From: an uncultured bacterium
Lineage (GTDB): Bacteria > Patescibacteriota > Patescibacteriia > CAIQCM01
Length of the DNA: 11,142 nt
Assembly: GCA_903870305.1 (NCBI GenBank)
Contig: CAIQCM010000042.1
Coordinates: 1 to 11,142, forward strand
Direction: 5' to 3'
Shown here in pieces: positions 1-6,018 of this stretch (the stretch's first letter is position 1; each line of letters opens with the position of its first letter). The notes under the pieces were generated by a model. It had not been told where the DNA came from. It made no database searches and worked only from the letters and a program-made list of their open reading frames with translations. The position numbers and the translations under genes were made by a program.

Positions 1-4
1 AACC

Positions 5-784
5 ATGCCAACTTTGGAAAAGGCGCTTGAAGGCGCCGGATTGTCGGAAAAAGAAGCTAAGGTCTATTTGGCCGCGTTAGAGCTGGGTTCGGCCGCGGCC
101 GTCGCCCTCGCGCGAAAGTCCGGGATCAACCGCGGCACCACCTATCTCATTGCCGAGAATTTGATGTCGCGCGGTCTCATGAGTTCTGTCGATCGCGACG
201 GCACGCGGCACTTTTCTTCCGAGCCGCCGGCGCATTTGCTCGCGCGCATTGAAAGGGAATCGTTTACGATGAACGACCGCAAAGCGTCGCTCGCCGCCGC
301 GCTCCCCGAGCTCGAAGCCATGGTAAAGTCCGGCCTGCCGCGGCCGTCGGTGCGCTACTACGAGGGTTTGCAAGGGCTGGAAACGATGCGGCAGATCCTT
401 TACTGCGCGCGGCACGACGAGGTGTTGTCGGCGCTCGATATCGACGGATTGCGGGAACATATTTCCGTCGAGAACATGCGCGCGCACCAAAGACAAATGA
501 AGCGTTTTGACCTGGGTGGAAGAGTGCTCTACACCTGCTCCGACGAGATCAACGAAAAGGTTTTAAGCGAGTCGCTTTCGAGAGAGACGCACGAACACCG
601 TCGCGTCAGCCATGAGGTTTTCCCCTTCGCCGGCGAAGTGGTGATCTTCGGCAACACCGTTGCCCTTATCTCATATTCCGAACGGATCGTCGGCTCGATC
701 ATCGACCATAAAGATTTTTCCCGCACCATGCGCTCGCTATACGAACTGGCCTGGAAAGCGGCCGAGACAAAGAAGCTTATATAA
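5..784 (+). CDS. TrmB-family transcriptional regulator
   Basis: A 259-aa cytoplasmic DNA-binding protein. Residues 1-80 form a winged helix-turn-helix of TrmB type: the opening GLSEKEAKVYLAALELG (13-29) and the following LARKSGINRGTTYLIAENLMSRGL are characteristic of the family. A helical linker with ELEAMVKS follows, then a C-terminal PLD-like effector region that opens with VRYYEGLQGLETMRQIL and ends with GEVVIFGNTVALISYSERIVGSIIDHKDF, as is usual in bacterial TrmB-like regulators. In characterised members this part senses a sugar or other ligand. The ATG at 5 fits the usual family N-terminus, but only four bases lie upstream, so neither promoter nor ribosome site can be judged. It sits 5' of the ligase/ThiF gene run on the same strand and may control it; that is inference. 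Its ligand is unknown. Confidence 0.9.
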   Translation: MPTLEKALEGAGLSEKEAKVYLAALELGSAAAVALARKSGINRGTTYLIAENLMSRGLMSSVDRDGTRHFSSEPPAHLLARIERESFTMNDRKASLAAALPELEAMVKSGLPRPSVRYYEGLQGLETMRQILYCARHDEVLSALDIDGLREHISVENMRAHQRQMKRFDLGGRVLYTCSDEINEKVLSESLSRETHEHRRVSHEVFPFAGEVVIFGNTVALISYSERIVGSIIDHKDFSRTMRSLYELAWKAAETKKLI

Positions 785-792
785 AAAAGTAG

Positions 793-820
793 CCCCGCCC
801 TCTACTGGAAGAGGGCGGGG
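793..820. terminator. Strong GC hairpin after the TrmB gene
   Basis: Perfect 11-bp stem (CCCCGCCCTCT at 793-803 with AGAGGGCGGGG at 810-820) and a 6-nt loop, 8 nt after the TrmB stop codon. On the plus strand no T-run follows the stem. On the minus strand the stem is followed by CTAC and then six T (complement of 784-789), so as an intrinsic terminator it fits leftward transcription better. It may still end or stabilise the TrmB mRNA. Confidence 0.45.
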
Positions 821-1248
821 TCGCGGCGCGTTGAGATCGGTTTGGATTTATGCGAGCAAGGGCTGCGCTACCAAAGAACGAAATATTGCGCCTGGGGAGT
901 TTTTTACGCTTTGGTATCAGCAACCTTTCGGCCGCCATTGCTTTTAGTTTTTCTGACGTTTTGTGGAGGAACGCTAATGTACCTCAATGAGCTGACTCAC
1001 GCGGTCCCGTTGTGGCGGGACCGCGTTTTCCCCATGAGTCGGCGGCCGTTTGCGACCACTATGTTCTATGTGGTCAGCCACCGTGCATCTGCGTACCCTC
1101 CTGTTTCATGGGCTTCTCTCCTTGCTTCCCGGATCGGGAAGCCGCTTGCGGTTGATCAAAAGAACGAAGAAAAGCATTCTGCCACAGGCGCGCCGCGAGC
1201 GCAAGGGCTGCTTTTATCCGTGCTGGGGATGACGGAAGGCGGCCGTTA
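821..1248. other. 428-bp region rich in stem-loops; possible structured RNA or long leader
   Basis: No convincing gene lies between the TrmB hairpin and the ligase gene. Several complementary segments can be seen: TACCAAAG 869-876 with CTTTGGTA 909-916, flanked by GCTG 862-865 with CAGC 918-921; CGGCCGC 929-935 with GCGGCCG 1042-1048; CATTG 936-940 with CAATG 985-989; GACTCACGCGGTCCCG 994-1009 with its complement at 1016-1025 and 1035-1040; GACCAC 1054-1059 with GTGGTC 1070-1075; GCTTCCCG 1124-1131 with CGGGAAGC 1135-1142. The second, third and fourth together form a plausible three-way junction. I could not match the region to RNase P, tmRNA, SRP RNA, 6S RNA or a known riboswitch. It could be a plus-strand leader of the ligase operon or a separate RNA on either strand. 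An 11-bp word, GCAAGGGCTGC, occurs at both ends (856-866 and 1201-1211). Confidence 0.4.
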
Positions 1249-1249
1249 A
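977..1249 (+). CDS. Doubtful 90-aa small ORF, translationally coupled to the ligase gene
   Basis: An ATG at 977 is preceded by a good Shine-Dalgarno GGAGG (965-969, 7-nt spacing), which most genes in this window lack. The frame stays open for 90 codons and its TAA overlaps the ATG of the ligase gene (TAATG, 1247-1251), a typical coupling arrangement. Against it, the predicted protein is rich in Arg, Ser and Pro, poor in acidic residues, matches no family I know, and passes straight through perfect DNA hairpins at 999-1026 and 1124-1142. The frame also extends upstream to 842, but only the 977 start has a ribosome site. It could be a leader peptide, a real small protein, or chance in a structured RNA. 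Confidence 0.2.
   Translation: MYLNELTHAVPLWRDRVFPMSRRPFATTMFYVVSHRASAYPPVSWASLLASRIGKPLAVDQKNEEKHSATGAPRAQGLLLSVLGMTEGGR
999..1029 (+). terminator. Terminator-like hairpin inside the leader region
   Basis: Perfect 11-bp stem, ACGCGGTCCCG (999-1009) with CGGGACCGCGT (1016-1026), loop TTGTGG, running into TTTT at 1026-1029. An outer stem GACTCA (994-999) with TGAGTC (1035-1040) can form around it. The T-run is short, so termination or attenuation ahead of the ligase gene is possible but not certain. Confidence 0.35.
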
Positions 1250-2775
1250 TGTTAAGATTCGTTAAAGAATATATGACGGAACCGACAACGCCGGCCGGAA
1301 TGATCTTGGAAAAGATCTATTCGGAGGGATCCCCTTATTGGAAAACAATGCGCCGCTTGAACGCTTTGGCGTCCTTTCGTTCTTCGGCGGCGCGCGTCCC
1401 CGCTTACGGGGATTTTTTGCGCGCCGCGGGCGTCGATCCCGCGACGGTCAAAACAACGGCCGACCTTGGAAAAGTGCCGCCGGTCGGAAAAAATAATTAT
1501 CTTCGCGCGTATCCGCTTGAACGGCTTTGCGCGAACGGATCGCTTTCGGAGCATTCCACCGTTTTTACTTCGACCTCGGGTTCGACCGGCGACTCGTTCT
1601 ATTTTCCAAGGGACAACGCGATTGACCTGCGTTCGTCCGTCTATCACGAGATGTTTTTGAAGAATTCGCGCACTCCTCCCAACGGCTCGACCCTGGTCGT
1701 GGTCTGTTTCGGCATGGGCGTTTGGATCGGCGGGATCATCACCTACCAGGCCTTTAAGATGATCGCCGAGCGAAACTATCGGCTCGCGATCATCACCCCG
1801 GGGGTCAACAAAGGGGAGATATTTGAAGCGTTGAAAAGCGTCGCGCCCCGTTACGATCAGGTGGTTTTGTGCGGCTATCCGCCGTTTATGAAAGACATTG
1901 TCGATGAAGCGCCGCTCCATGGCGTTGATTGGAAAAAGTTCAAGGTCAAAATGATCTTCGCGGCTGAAGCGTTCTCGGAAGATTTCCGCGATCATATCGC
2001 CGAGCGCGTCGGCATTCGCGATGTTTATCGCGAGACGATGAACATTTACGGCAGCGCCGACTTGGGCACCATGGCCGAGGAGACCCCGGTATGCATCTTG
2101 ATAAGACGGCTCGCGCTTTCGAACACGACGCTGTATAAGAAAATTTTTAAAGAAGCCGCCCGTCTTCCGACCTTGGCGCAATTCCACCCCGGTTTCATAA
2201 ATTTTGAATGCGATAACCGAAAGGTTTATTGCACAAGCGATAGCGTCTTGCCGCTCGTGCGTTATGAGATAGGCGACAACGGCGGCGTCATGGACTTTGA
2301 CGAAGTGGAAAAAATTTTTGCCGAAGAGGGGATGGATCTGGAGAATGAGGTTAAAAAAGCCGGCCTTGCCGATTCGCTTTGCAAATTTCCTTTCATTTAT
2401 ATTTATGAGCGGACCGACCTGTCGACCAAGTTCTACGGGGCGATCGTTTATCCCGAGCATGTGCGCGGCGGCCTTTTAAGGGCCGAACTCGAGGAGCATA
2501 TCACCGGAAAATTCACCATGTCGGTGAAGCACGACGACAAGATGGACGAATATCTCGAGATCAACGTTGAATTAAAGCCGGGCGCGAACGGTTCCGAAAA
2601 GTTGGCTCAAGACGTGTCAAAATGCGTCTTTGAAAGTTTGACGGCCAAAAGCGCCGAATATAAGAATAACGCCAATATGTTCTCGGCCAAGGTGAAGCCG
2701 AAGATAATCTTCTGGCCGCACGAGCATCCGGAGCATTTTCGCCCCGGCGCCAAGCAAAAGTGGGTTAAAAAGTGA
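1249..2775 (+). CDS. PaaK/LuxE-like acyl-adenylate ligase (phenylacetate-CoA ligase family)
   Basis: A 508-aa ANL-superfamily enzyme expected to activate a carboxylic acid with ATP to an acyl-AMP, then pass it to CoA or another acceptor. Visible core motifs are the phosphate-binding loop TSTSGSTG (107-114), IYGSADLG (266-273; the adenine/Mg motif with YGSAD in place of YGxTE), and LPLVRYEIGD (334-343; the ribose-binding RYxxGD motif). The C-terminus ends GAKQKWVKK, where a lysine could serve as the catalytic lysine of the mobile subdomain. FGMGVWIGG (154-162) is typical of the PaaK/LuxE branch. The length fits; no signal peptide is evident, so it should be cytoplasmic. The start at 1249 overlaps the stop of the small upstream ORF; an alternative is Met9 at 1273. 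It heads the gene run, with the ThiF-like gene following after a 62-bp spacer. Substrate unknown; phenylacetate is not implied. Confidence 0.85.
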   Translation: MLRFVKEYMTEPTTPAGMILEKIYSEGSPYWKTMRRLNALASFRSSAARVPAYGDFLRAAGVDPATVKTTADLGKVPPVGKNNYLRAYPLERLCANGSLSEHSTVFTSTSGSTGDSFYFPRDNAIDLRSSVYHEMFLKNSRTPPNGSTLVVVCFGMGVWIGGIITYQAFKMIAERNYRLAIITPGVNKGEIFEALKSVAPRYDQVVLCGYPPFMKDIVDEAPLHGVDWKKFKVKMIFAAEAFSEDFRDHIAERVGIRDVYRETMNIYGSADLGTMAEETPVCILIRRLALSNTTLYKKIFKEAARLPTLAQFHPGFINFECDNRKVYCTSDSVLPLVRYEIGDNGGVMDFDEVEKIFAEEGMDLENEVKKAGLADSLCKFPFIYIYERTDLSTKFYGAIVYPEHVRGGLLRAELEEHITGKFTMSVKHDDKMDEYLEINVELKPGANGSEKLAQDVSKCVFESLTAKSAEYKNNANMFSAKVKPKIIFWPHEHPEHFRPGAKQKWVKK

Positions 2776-2784
2776 CCAAAGTCC

Positions 2785-2829
2785 TTTAACAAGACGGTCT
2801 TTTAATGTATGATTCAATTGTCTTAAGAC
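2785..2829 (+). promoter_or_regulatory. Possible promoter with paired operator-like palindromes
   Basis: In the 62-bp spacer after the ligase gene, TTTAAC (2785-2790) and TATGAT (2808-2813) are separated by 17 bp and resemble -35 (3/6) and -10 (5/6) boxes. Two palindromes share the arms AAGAC/GTCTT: AAGACGGTCTT (2791-2801) between the boxes and GTCTTAAGAC (2820-2829) just downstream of the -10. The layout suggests a regulated internal promoter for the ThiF-like gene, but it rests on pattern alone. Confidence 0.35.
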
Positions 2830-2837
2830 GATCAAAT

Positions 2838-2909
2838 ATGGATACGATAAAAAAGTTTATTGAAAGCGCGCGCGCGGCGCATCTCGGACACAAACCGGTT
2901 TTTTTTTGA
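2838..2909 (+). other. Probable frameshift or recoding site at T9 in the ThiF gene N-terminus
   Basis: An ATG at 2838 opens a frame reading MDTIKKFIESARAAHLGHKPVFF, which ends at TGA 2907-2909 directly after nine T (2899-2907). Removing one T joins it seamlessly to the downstream ThiF frame as KPVFFDLNEP. The alternative is a TTG start at 2860 giving an Arg-rich, unnatural opening (MKARARRISDTNRFFF). The ATG frame therefore looks like the true N-terminus, with a one-base excess from mutation, assembly error, or a slippage site. Confidence 0.6.
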
Positions 2910-4026
2910 TCTTAACGAACCGGCGGCGCGGGAGGCCCTCGGCAAGCTTTTTGCCGACGGGCGCGTTTGCCGCGTTTCCGATGACTACAAAGAACAACTT
3001 CGCGAGCTTTTTGCCGTTAACGATCCGCCGCTGGTTTATTCGCCGGGGTTCAAGATCAAGTTCGAGGAGTATTACGACGGTTTGCAAAAGGATCGCGATA
3101 TCAATGCTCATGGCAAATGGGTTTATTTTCCTTGGAGCGCCGGCCTTACCCATATCCTTGATGAAGCCGATTTTCATAAGGTCAGGACGGCGCGGAACAA
3201 GAACCTGATCAACAAAGACGAGCAGATGAAATTTTATAACGCCACCGTCGGCGTGGCCGGTCTTTCGGTCGGTTCAAGCGTGGCGCTCGCGCTTGTTATG
3301 GGGGGAGGGGCCAAGCATATAAAGCTTGCCGATATGGATCGACTGGCGCTTTCAAACACCAATCGGATCCTTGCCGGCGCCGATGAACTCGGCGAACTCA
3401 AGGTTGAATTGTCCGCGCGAAAAATATACGAGATCAACCCGTATGCGCAGGTCGAAATTTTTCCGGAAGGACTGACCAAGGACTCCATCGGAAACTTCTT
3501 TGACGGACTCGATATCGTGATCGATGAGATCGACAGTTTGGCTTTCAAATATTTGATACGCGTTGAGGCGAAAAGGCACGGCATTGCGGTTGTCATGGCA
3601 GCCGACAACGGCGATAACGCGGTCGTTGACATCGAGCGATACGATCTGGATCCGGCGACGCTGTTCTTCCACGGCCGCATGGGCGACGACATTTCCTTTG
3701 AGATGCTTTCCGGGCTCGACAAGTTCGGCATCGGGAAAATGATCACGAAACACGTCGGAGCCGAGAACGTGACGGAAAGAATGCAGCAGTCGCTTTTGGA
3801 AATGGGCAAGACGATCGTCTCGTGGCCGCAGCTGGGCGGCGCGGCGTTCGTTAATGGCGCGGCCGTGGCCTATTGCGTAAGAAAGATCTTGAACGGGCAG
3901 CCGTTGGAAATGAACCGCGCCCTTATTTCGCTTGATCAACAGCTTGTACCCGATTTCGACTCGCCGGAACAGATCGAAAAACGCCATCAACTGTCCGAAT
4001 CGTTCAAAAAGATCTTCGGCCTATAA
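2860..4026 (+). CDS. E1/ThiF-like adenylating enzyme, Rv1355c (MoeY) N-terminal type
   Basis: A 388-aa protein with a ThiF/MoeB/E1-like Rossmann domain that would adenylate a carboxylate using ATP. The nucleotide-binding loop is VGVAGLSVGSSVA (130-142), followed by the acidic strand end LADMD (156-160) and the E1 signature SNTNRI (165-170), with a conserved-type Lys181 and INPYAQVEIF (192-201). The N-terminal segment with WVYFPWSAGLTHILDEADFHKVRTARN (87-113) resembles the ThiF part of mycobacterial Rv1355c/MoeY. There is no CxxC zinc pair and no cysteine in the region where ThiF/MoeB/E1 carry the catalytic Cys, so it may adenylate without forming a thioester or persulfide. The open frame only permits a TTG start at 2860; the real start is probably ATG 2838 across the T9 run, giving about 395 aa. 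The nitroreductase-like gene follows after 14 bp. Confidence 0.82.
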   Translation: MKARARRISDTNRFFFDLNEPAAREALGKLFADGRVCRVSDDYKEQLRELFAVNDPPLVYSPGFKIKFEEYYDGLQKDRDINAHGKWVYFPWSAGLTHILDEADFHKVRTARNKNLINKDEQMKFYNATVGVAGLSVGSSVALALVMGGGAKHIKLADMDRLALSNTNRILAGADELGELKVELSARKIYEINPYAQVEIFPEGLTKDSIGNFFDGLDIVIDEIDSLAFKYLIRVEAKRHGIAVVMAADNGDNAVVDIERYDLDPATLFFHGRMGDDISFEMLSGLDKFGIGKMITKHVGAENVTERMQQSLLEMGKTIVSWPQLGGAAFVNGAAVAYCVRKILNGQPLEMNRALISLDQQLVPDFDSPEQIEKRHQLSESFKKIFGL

Positions 4027-4040
4027 ATTCCAAGACCGTT

Positions 4041-5096
4041 ATGAATAACGATATCGAGAAGATAATAAAGGACGGCACGCTCGCGCCGTCGGGAGAGAAC
4101 TGCCAGCCGTGGAAATTCAGCGTGTCCGGCGACAGGATCAGCATTTATAATCTGCCCGAAGCCGATCGGTCGCTTTATAATTCCAAGCAAAAAGGATCGT
4201 ACATCGCGCATGGCGCGCTCATTGAGAATATCGCCTTGAGCGCCGCGCGATACGGTTATGACGCGGCTGTCGAGCTTTTTCCCACGCCCGCCGTGCCCAA
4301 TCTCGTCTCGGTCATTACATTGAAGAAAGCGACGCCAAAAATCGACCCGCTGTATCAATATCTGGAAAAACGCTGCACCAACCGCAAGGATTTTTCCGGT
4401 AAGAAATTGTCGACGGAACAAAAGAATGCGCTTATTGCCGCCGCGCGCGAGACCGGTTTCGGTGAATTGCGGCTCATTGACGATGCGCCGTCGCTTGCCA
4501 AGCTCGCTCCGGCGCTGGCGGTAAACGACCGGCTGATCTTCGAGAATAAATTGCTGCACGATTTTTTCTACGGACACATTCTTTGGAAGGACGAGGAACA
4601 AGATAAAGCCGGCGGATTCTATATTAAGACCTTGGAGTTTTTGCCGCACCAGCTTAAGGGCGTCCAGATGATGAAAAAGTGGCCCGTTCTGAAGATCATG
4701 AACAAGATCGCCGGCGTGTCCAAAATGATCGCCAAAGAGAACGCGGCAAAATACGCGGCCTCCGGCACTTTGGGCGCGATCGTGGTAAATGGCGATGCGA
4801 GTAAGGACTTTGTGAACGCCGGTCGCGCCGTGGCGCGCGTTTGGCTAAGAGCGGCTTCGCTTGGTCTCTCCGTCCATCCTTGCACCGGCGTCGTTTTTTT
4901 TAACGAACAAATAAAGGACGGGGGCGCGGCCAATTTTTCCGAGGCGCAGCGGCTGATGATCGACGAAGCTTACAAACAGATCGTTTCGGTCTTCGGCGCC
5001 GAAGGGAAAACCATTCCCATGCTCTGGCGCCTCGGGTTCGCGGATGCGCCCACGGCCCGCTCTATGAGAATGCCGCCTGTTATAACGCATGAATAA
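4041..5096 (+). CDS. FMN nitroreductase-like protein (Acg/Rv1355c C-terminal type)
   Basis: A 351-aa protein with the nitroreductase-like fold, expected to bind FMN and use NAD(P)H for a two-electron redox step. LAPSGENCQPW (14-24) is the flavin-contacting motif near the N-terminus, YIAHGALIENIALSAARYG (54-72) is a core helix, RCTNRKDF (111-118) matches the Acg-like branch, and ARVWLRAASLGLSVHPCTG (265-283) is the second core region. The tail LWRLGFADAPTARSMR (328-343) resembles the end of Rv1355c-type ThiF-nitroreductase fusions. The length exceeds typical nitroreductases (about 200 aa), as in two-lobed Acg-like proteins. No Shine-Dalgarno is visible. It lies 14 bp after the ThiF-like gene and overlaps the methyltransferase gene by 8 nt, so the three are very likely co-expressed. 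Substrate unknown. Confidence 0.82.
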   Translation: MNNDIEKIIKDGTLAPSGENCQPWKFSVSGDRISIYNLPEADRSLYNSKQKGSYIAHGALIENIALSAARYGYDAAVELFPTPAVPNLVSVITLKKATPKIDPLYQYLEKRCTNRKDFSGKKLSTEQKNALIAAARETGFGELRLIDDAPSLAKLAPALAVNDRLIFENKLLHDFFYGHILWKDEEQDKAGGFYIKTLEFLPHQLKGVQMMKKWPVLKIMNKIAGVSKMIAKENAAKYAASGTLGAIVVNGDASKDFVNAGRAVARVWLRAASLGLSVHPCTGVVFFNEQIKDGGAANFSEAQRLMIDEAYKQIVSVFGAEGKTIPMLWRLGFADAPTARSMRMPPVITHE

Positions 5097-6018
5097 TATG
5101 TCAAACCGAAACCAAGAAATAAACGACGCAATAAGCAAACTGGAGTCGTTCAAAGCCGATCCCGCTTATGCGAAAGACGCGTATGCGATCGATGAGAACA
5201 TTATCTTCTTGAAAAGCATCAAGAATATTTTCAGTTATATCGGCTGGCTGATCAAACGCCCGAAGATGATCGCGCCTGAACGGCTTTTGGAACTGACCGA
5301 TTTTCCGGTTGAAGCGTGGGATCTTAAAATGCATCGCCGGCTAATTGACGTCGAGCGCAACAAACATATCGGGGTTGGAAAACCGCTCGTCGACAAGATT
5401 TTGGCATATGTCGAATCCGAAGACCGTCCGCTCACGCTCGTCAATTTGGGTGCCGGCGGCATGGAGGTCGACCGTCAAGTTATAGCCGCGCTTTTGGAAA
5501 AAAAATATTCGCGACCGCTTGTCATCATCGGCGTCGACAAGTCGCGAACGACGCAAAAGATCGCCAAAGAAAATCTCGGCTCATTGGGGAATGGTGTGAA
5601 CGTGATCGAGCGCGATCGACTGACGCGCGGCGAACTCGACGCGATCAAAGCGGTGAACGCGGGTATAACGGTCATTCTGTGCGGTAACGATATTTTCGGC
5701 CTGGACAAGGAATTTCCCGCCGGCTCGTTCGATCTCATATATCACTCGATCTTTAAGCATCATCTGCCGTCCGATACGCGGCCGTGCCTCGATGAATTGA
5801 TGAAAAAACTGTCGCGAACCGCCTATGAATATGATGGGTTTAGAACCTGGCAGGTTATTGTGCCGCTAACGGTTGTGGCGTGGAATTATCCGTTTTTTCT
5901 CGGGGCGGTCGTTTTTTCAAACATCAGGTTTGATAAGGAACCGGTCGTAAAAGCGCGCGCCGGAGCGCGCATCCTTTCTTTTCATAAGAATACCGGACAC
6001 TACCTCTTGGAGCTATGA
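5089..6018 (+). CDS. SAM-dependent methyltransferase-like protein
   Basis: A 309-aa protein with a class I (Rossmann) methyltransferase core after a helical N-terminal domain (1-110). Motif I is VNLGAGGMEVD (118-128), a SAM-binding glycine loop; the acidic end of strand 2 is IIGVDKS (146-152); motif IV and the following segment are FDLIYHSIFKHHLP (214-227). The C-terminal part (about 255-278, VIVPLTVVAWNYPFFLGAVVF) is strongly hydrophobic and may contact a membrane or a lipophilic substrate. The ATG at 5089 overlaps the preceding gene; ATG 5098 is an alternative start. Its stop overlaps the next start as ATGA (6015-6018). The core is clear enough for a family call, but the methyl acceptor cannot be read from the sequence. 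Confidence 0.7.
   Translation: MNNMSNRNQEINDAISKLESFKADPAYAKDAYAIDENIIFLKSIKNIFSYIGWLIKRPKMIAPERLLELTDFPVEAWDLKMHRRLIDVERNKHIGVGKPLVDKILAYVESEDRPLTLVNLGAGGMEVDRQVIAALLEKKYSRPLVIIGVDKSRTTQKIAKENLGSLGNGVNVIERDRLTRGELDAIKAVNAGITVILCGNDIFGLDKEFPAGSFDLIYHSIFKHHLPSDTRPCLDELMKKLSRTAYEYDGFRTWQVIVPLTVVAWNYPFFLGAVVFSNIRFDKEPVVKARAGARILSFHKNTGHYLLEL

Noticed and set aside
1012..1029. Resemblance to the T-box sequence (GGCGGGACCGCG)
   Set aside because: The bases are fully used in a perfect 11-bp hairpin, no specifier stem is seen, and the downstream gene is not an aminoacyl-tRNA or amino-acid gene.
842..1249. 135-codon version of the small ORF starting at 842
   Set aside because: The start at 842 has no ribosome site and the added residues match no family; only the shorter 977 start deserves mention.
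1252..2460. 402-codon open frame on the minus strand opposite the ligase gene
   Set aside because: It mirrors the strongly supported ligase frame, has no recognisable motif and is Arg/His-rich as expected for an antisense shadow in GC-biased codons.
2773..2775. Possible UGA recoding (as glycine), known in some Patescibacteria
   Set aside because: TGA ends the ligase, methyltransferase and kinase genes at natural C-termini, with ATGA overlap or a terminator right after, so the standard code fits.
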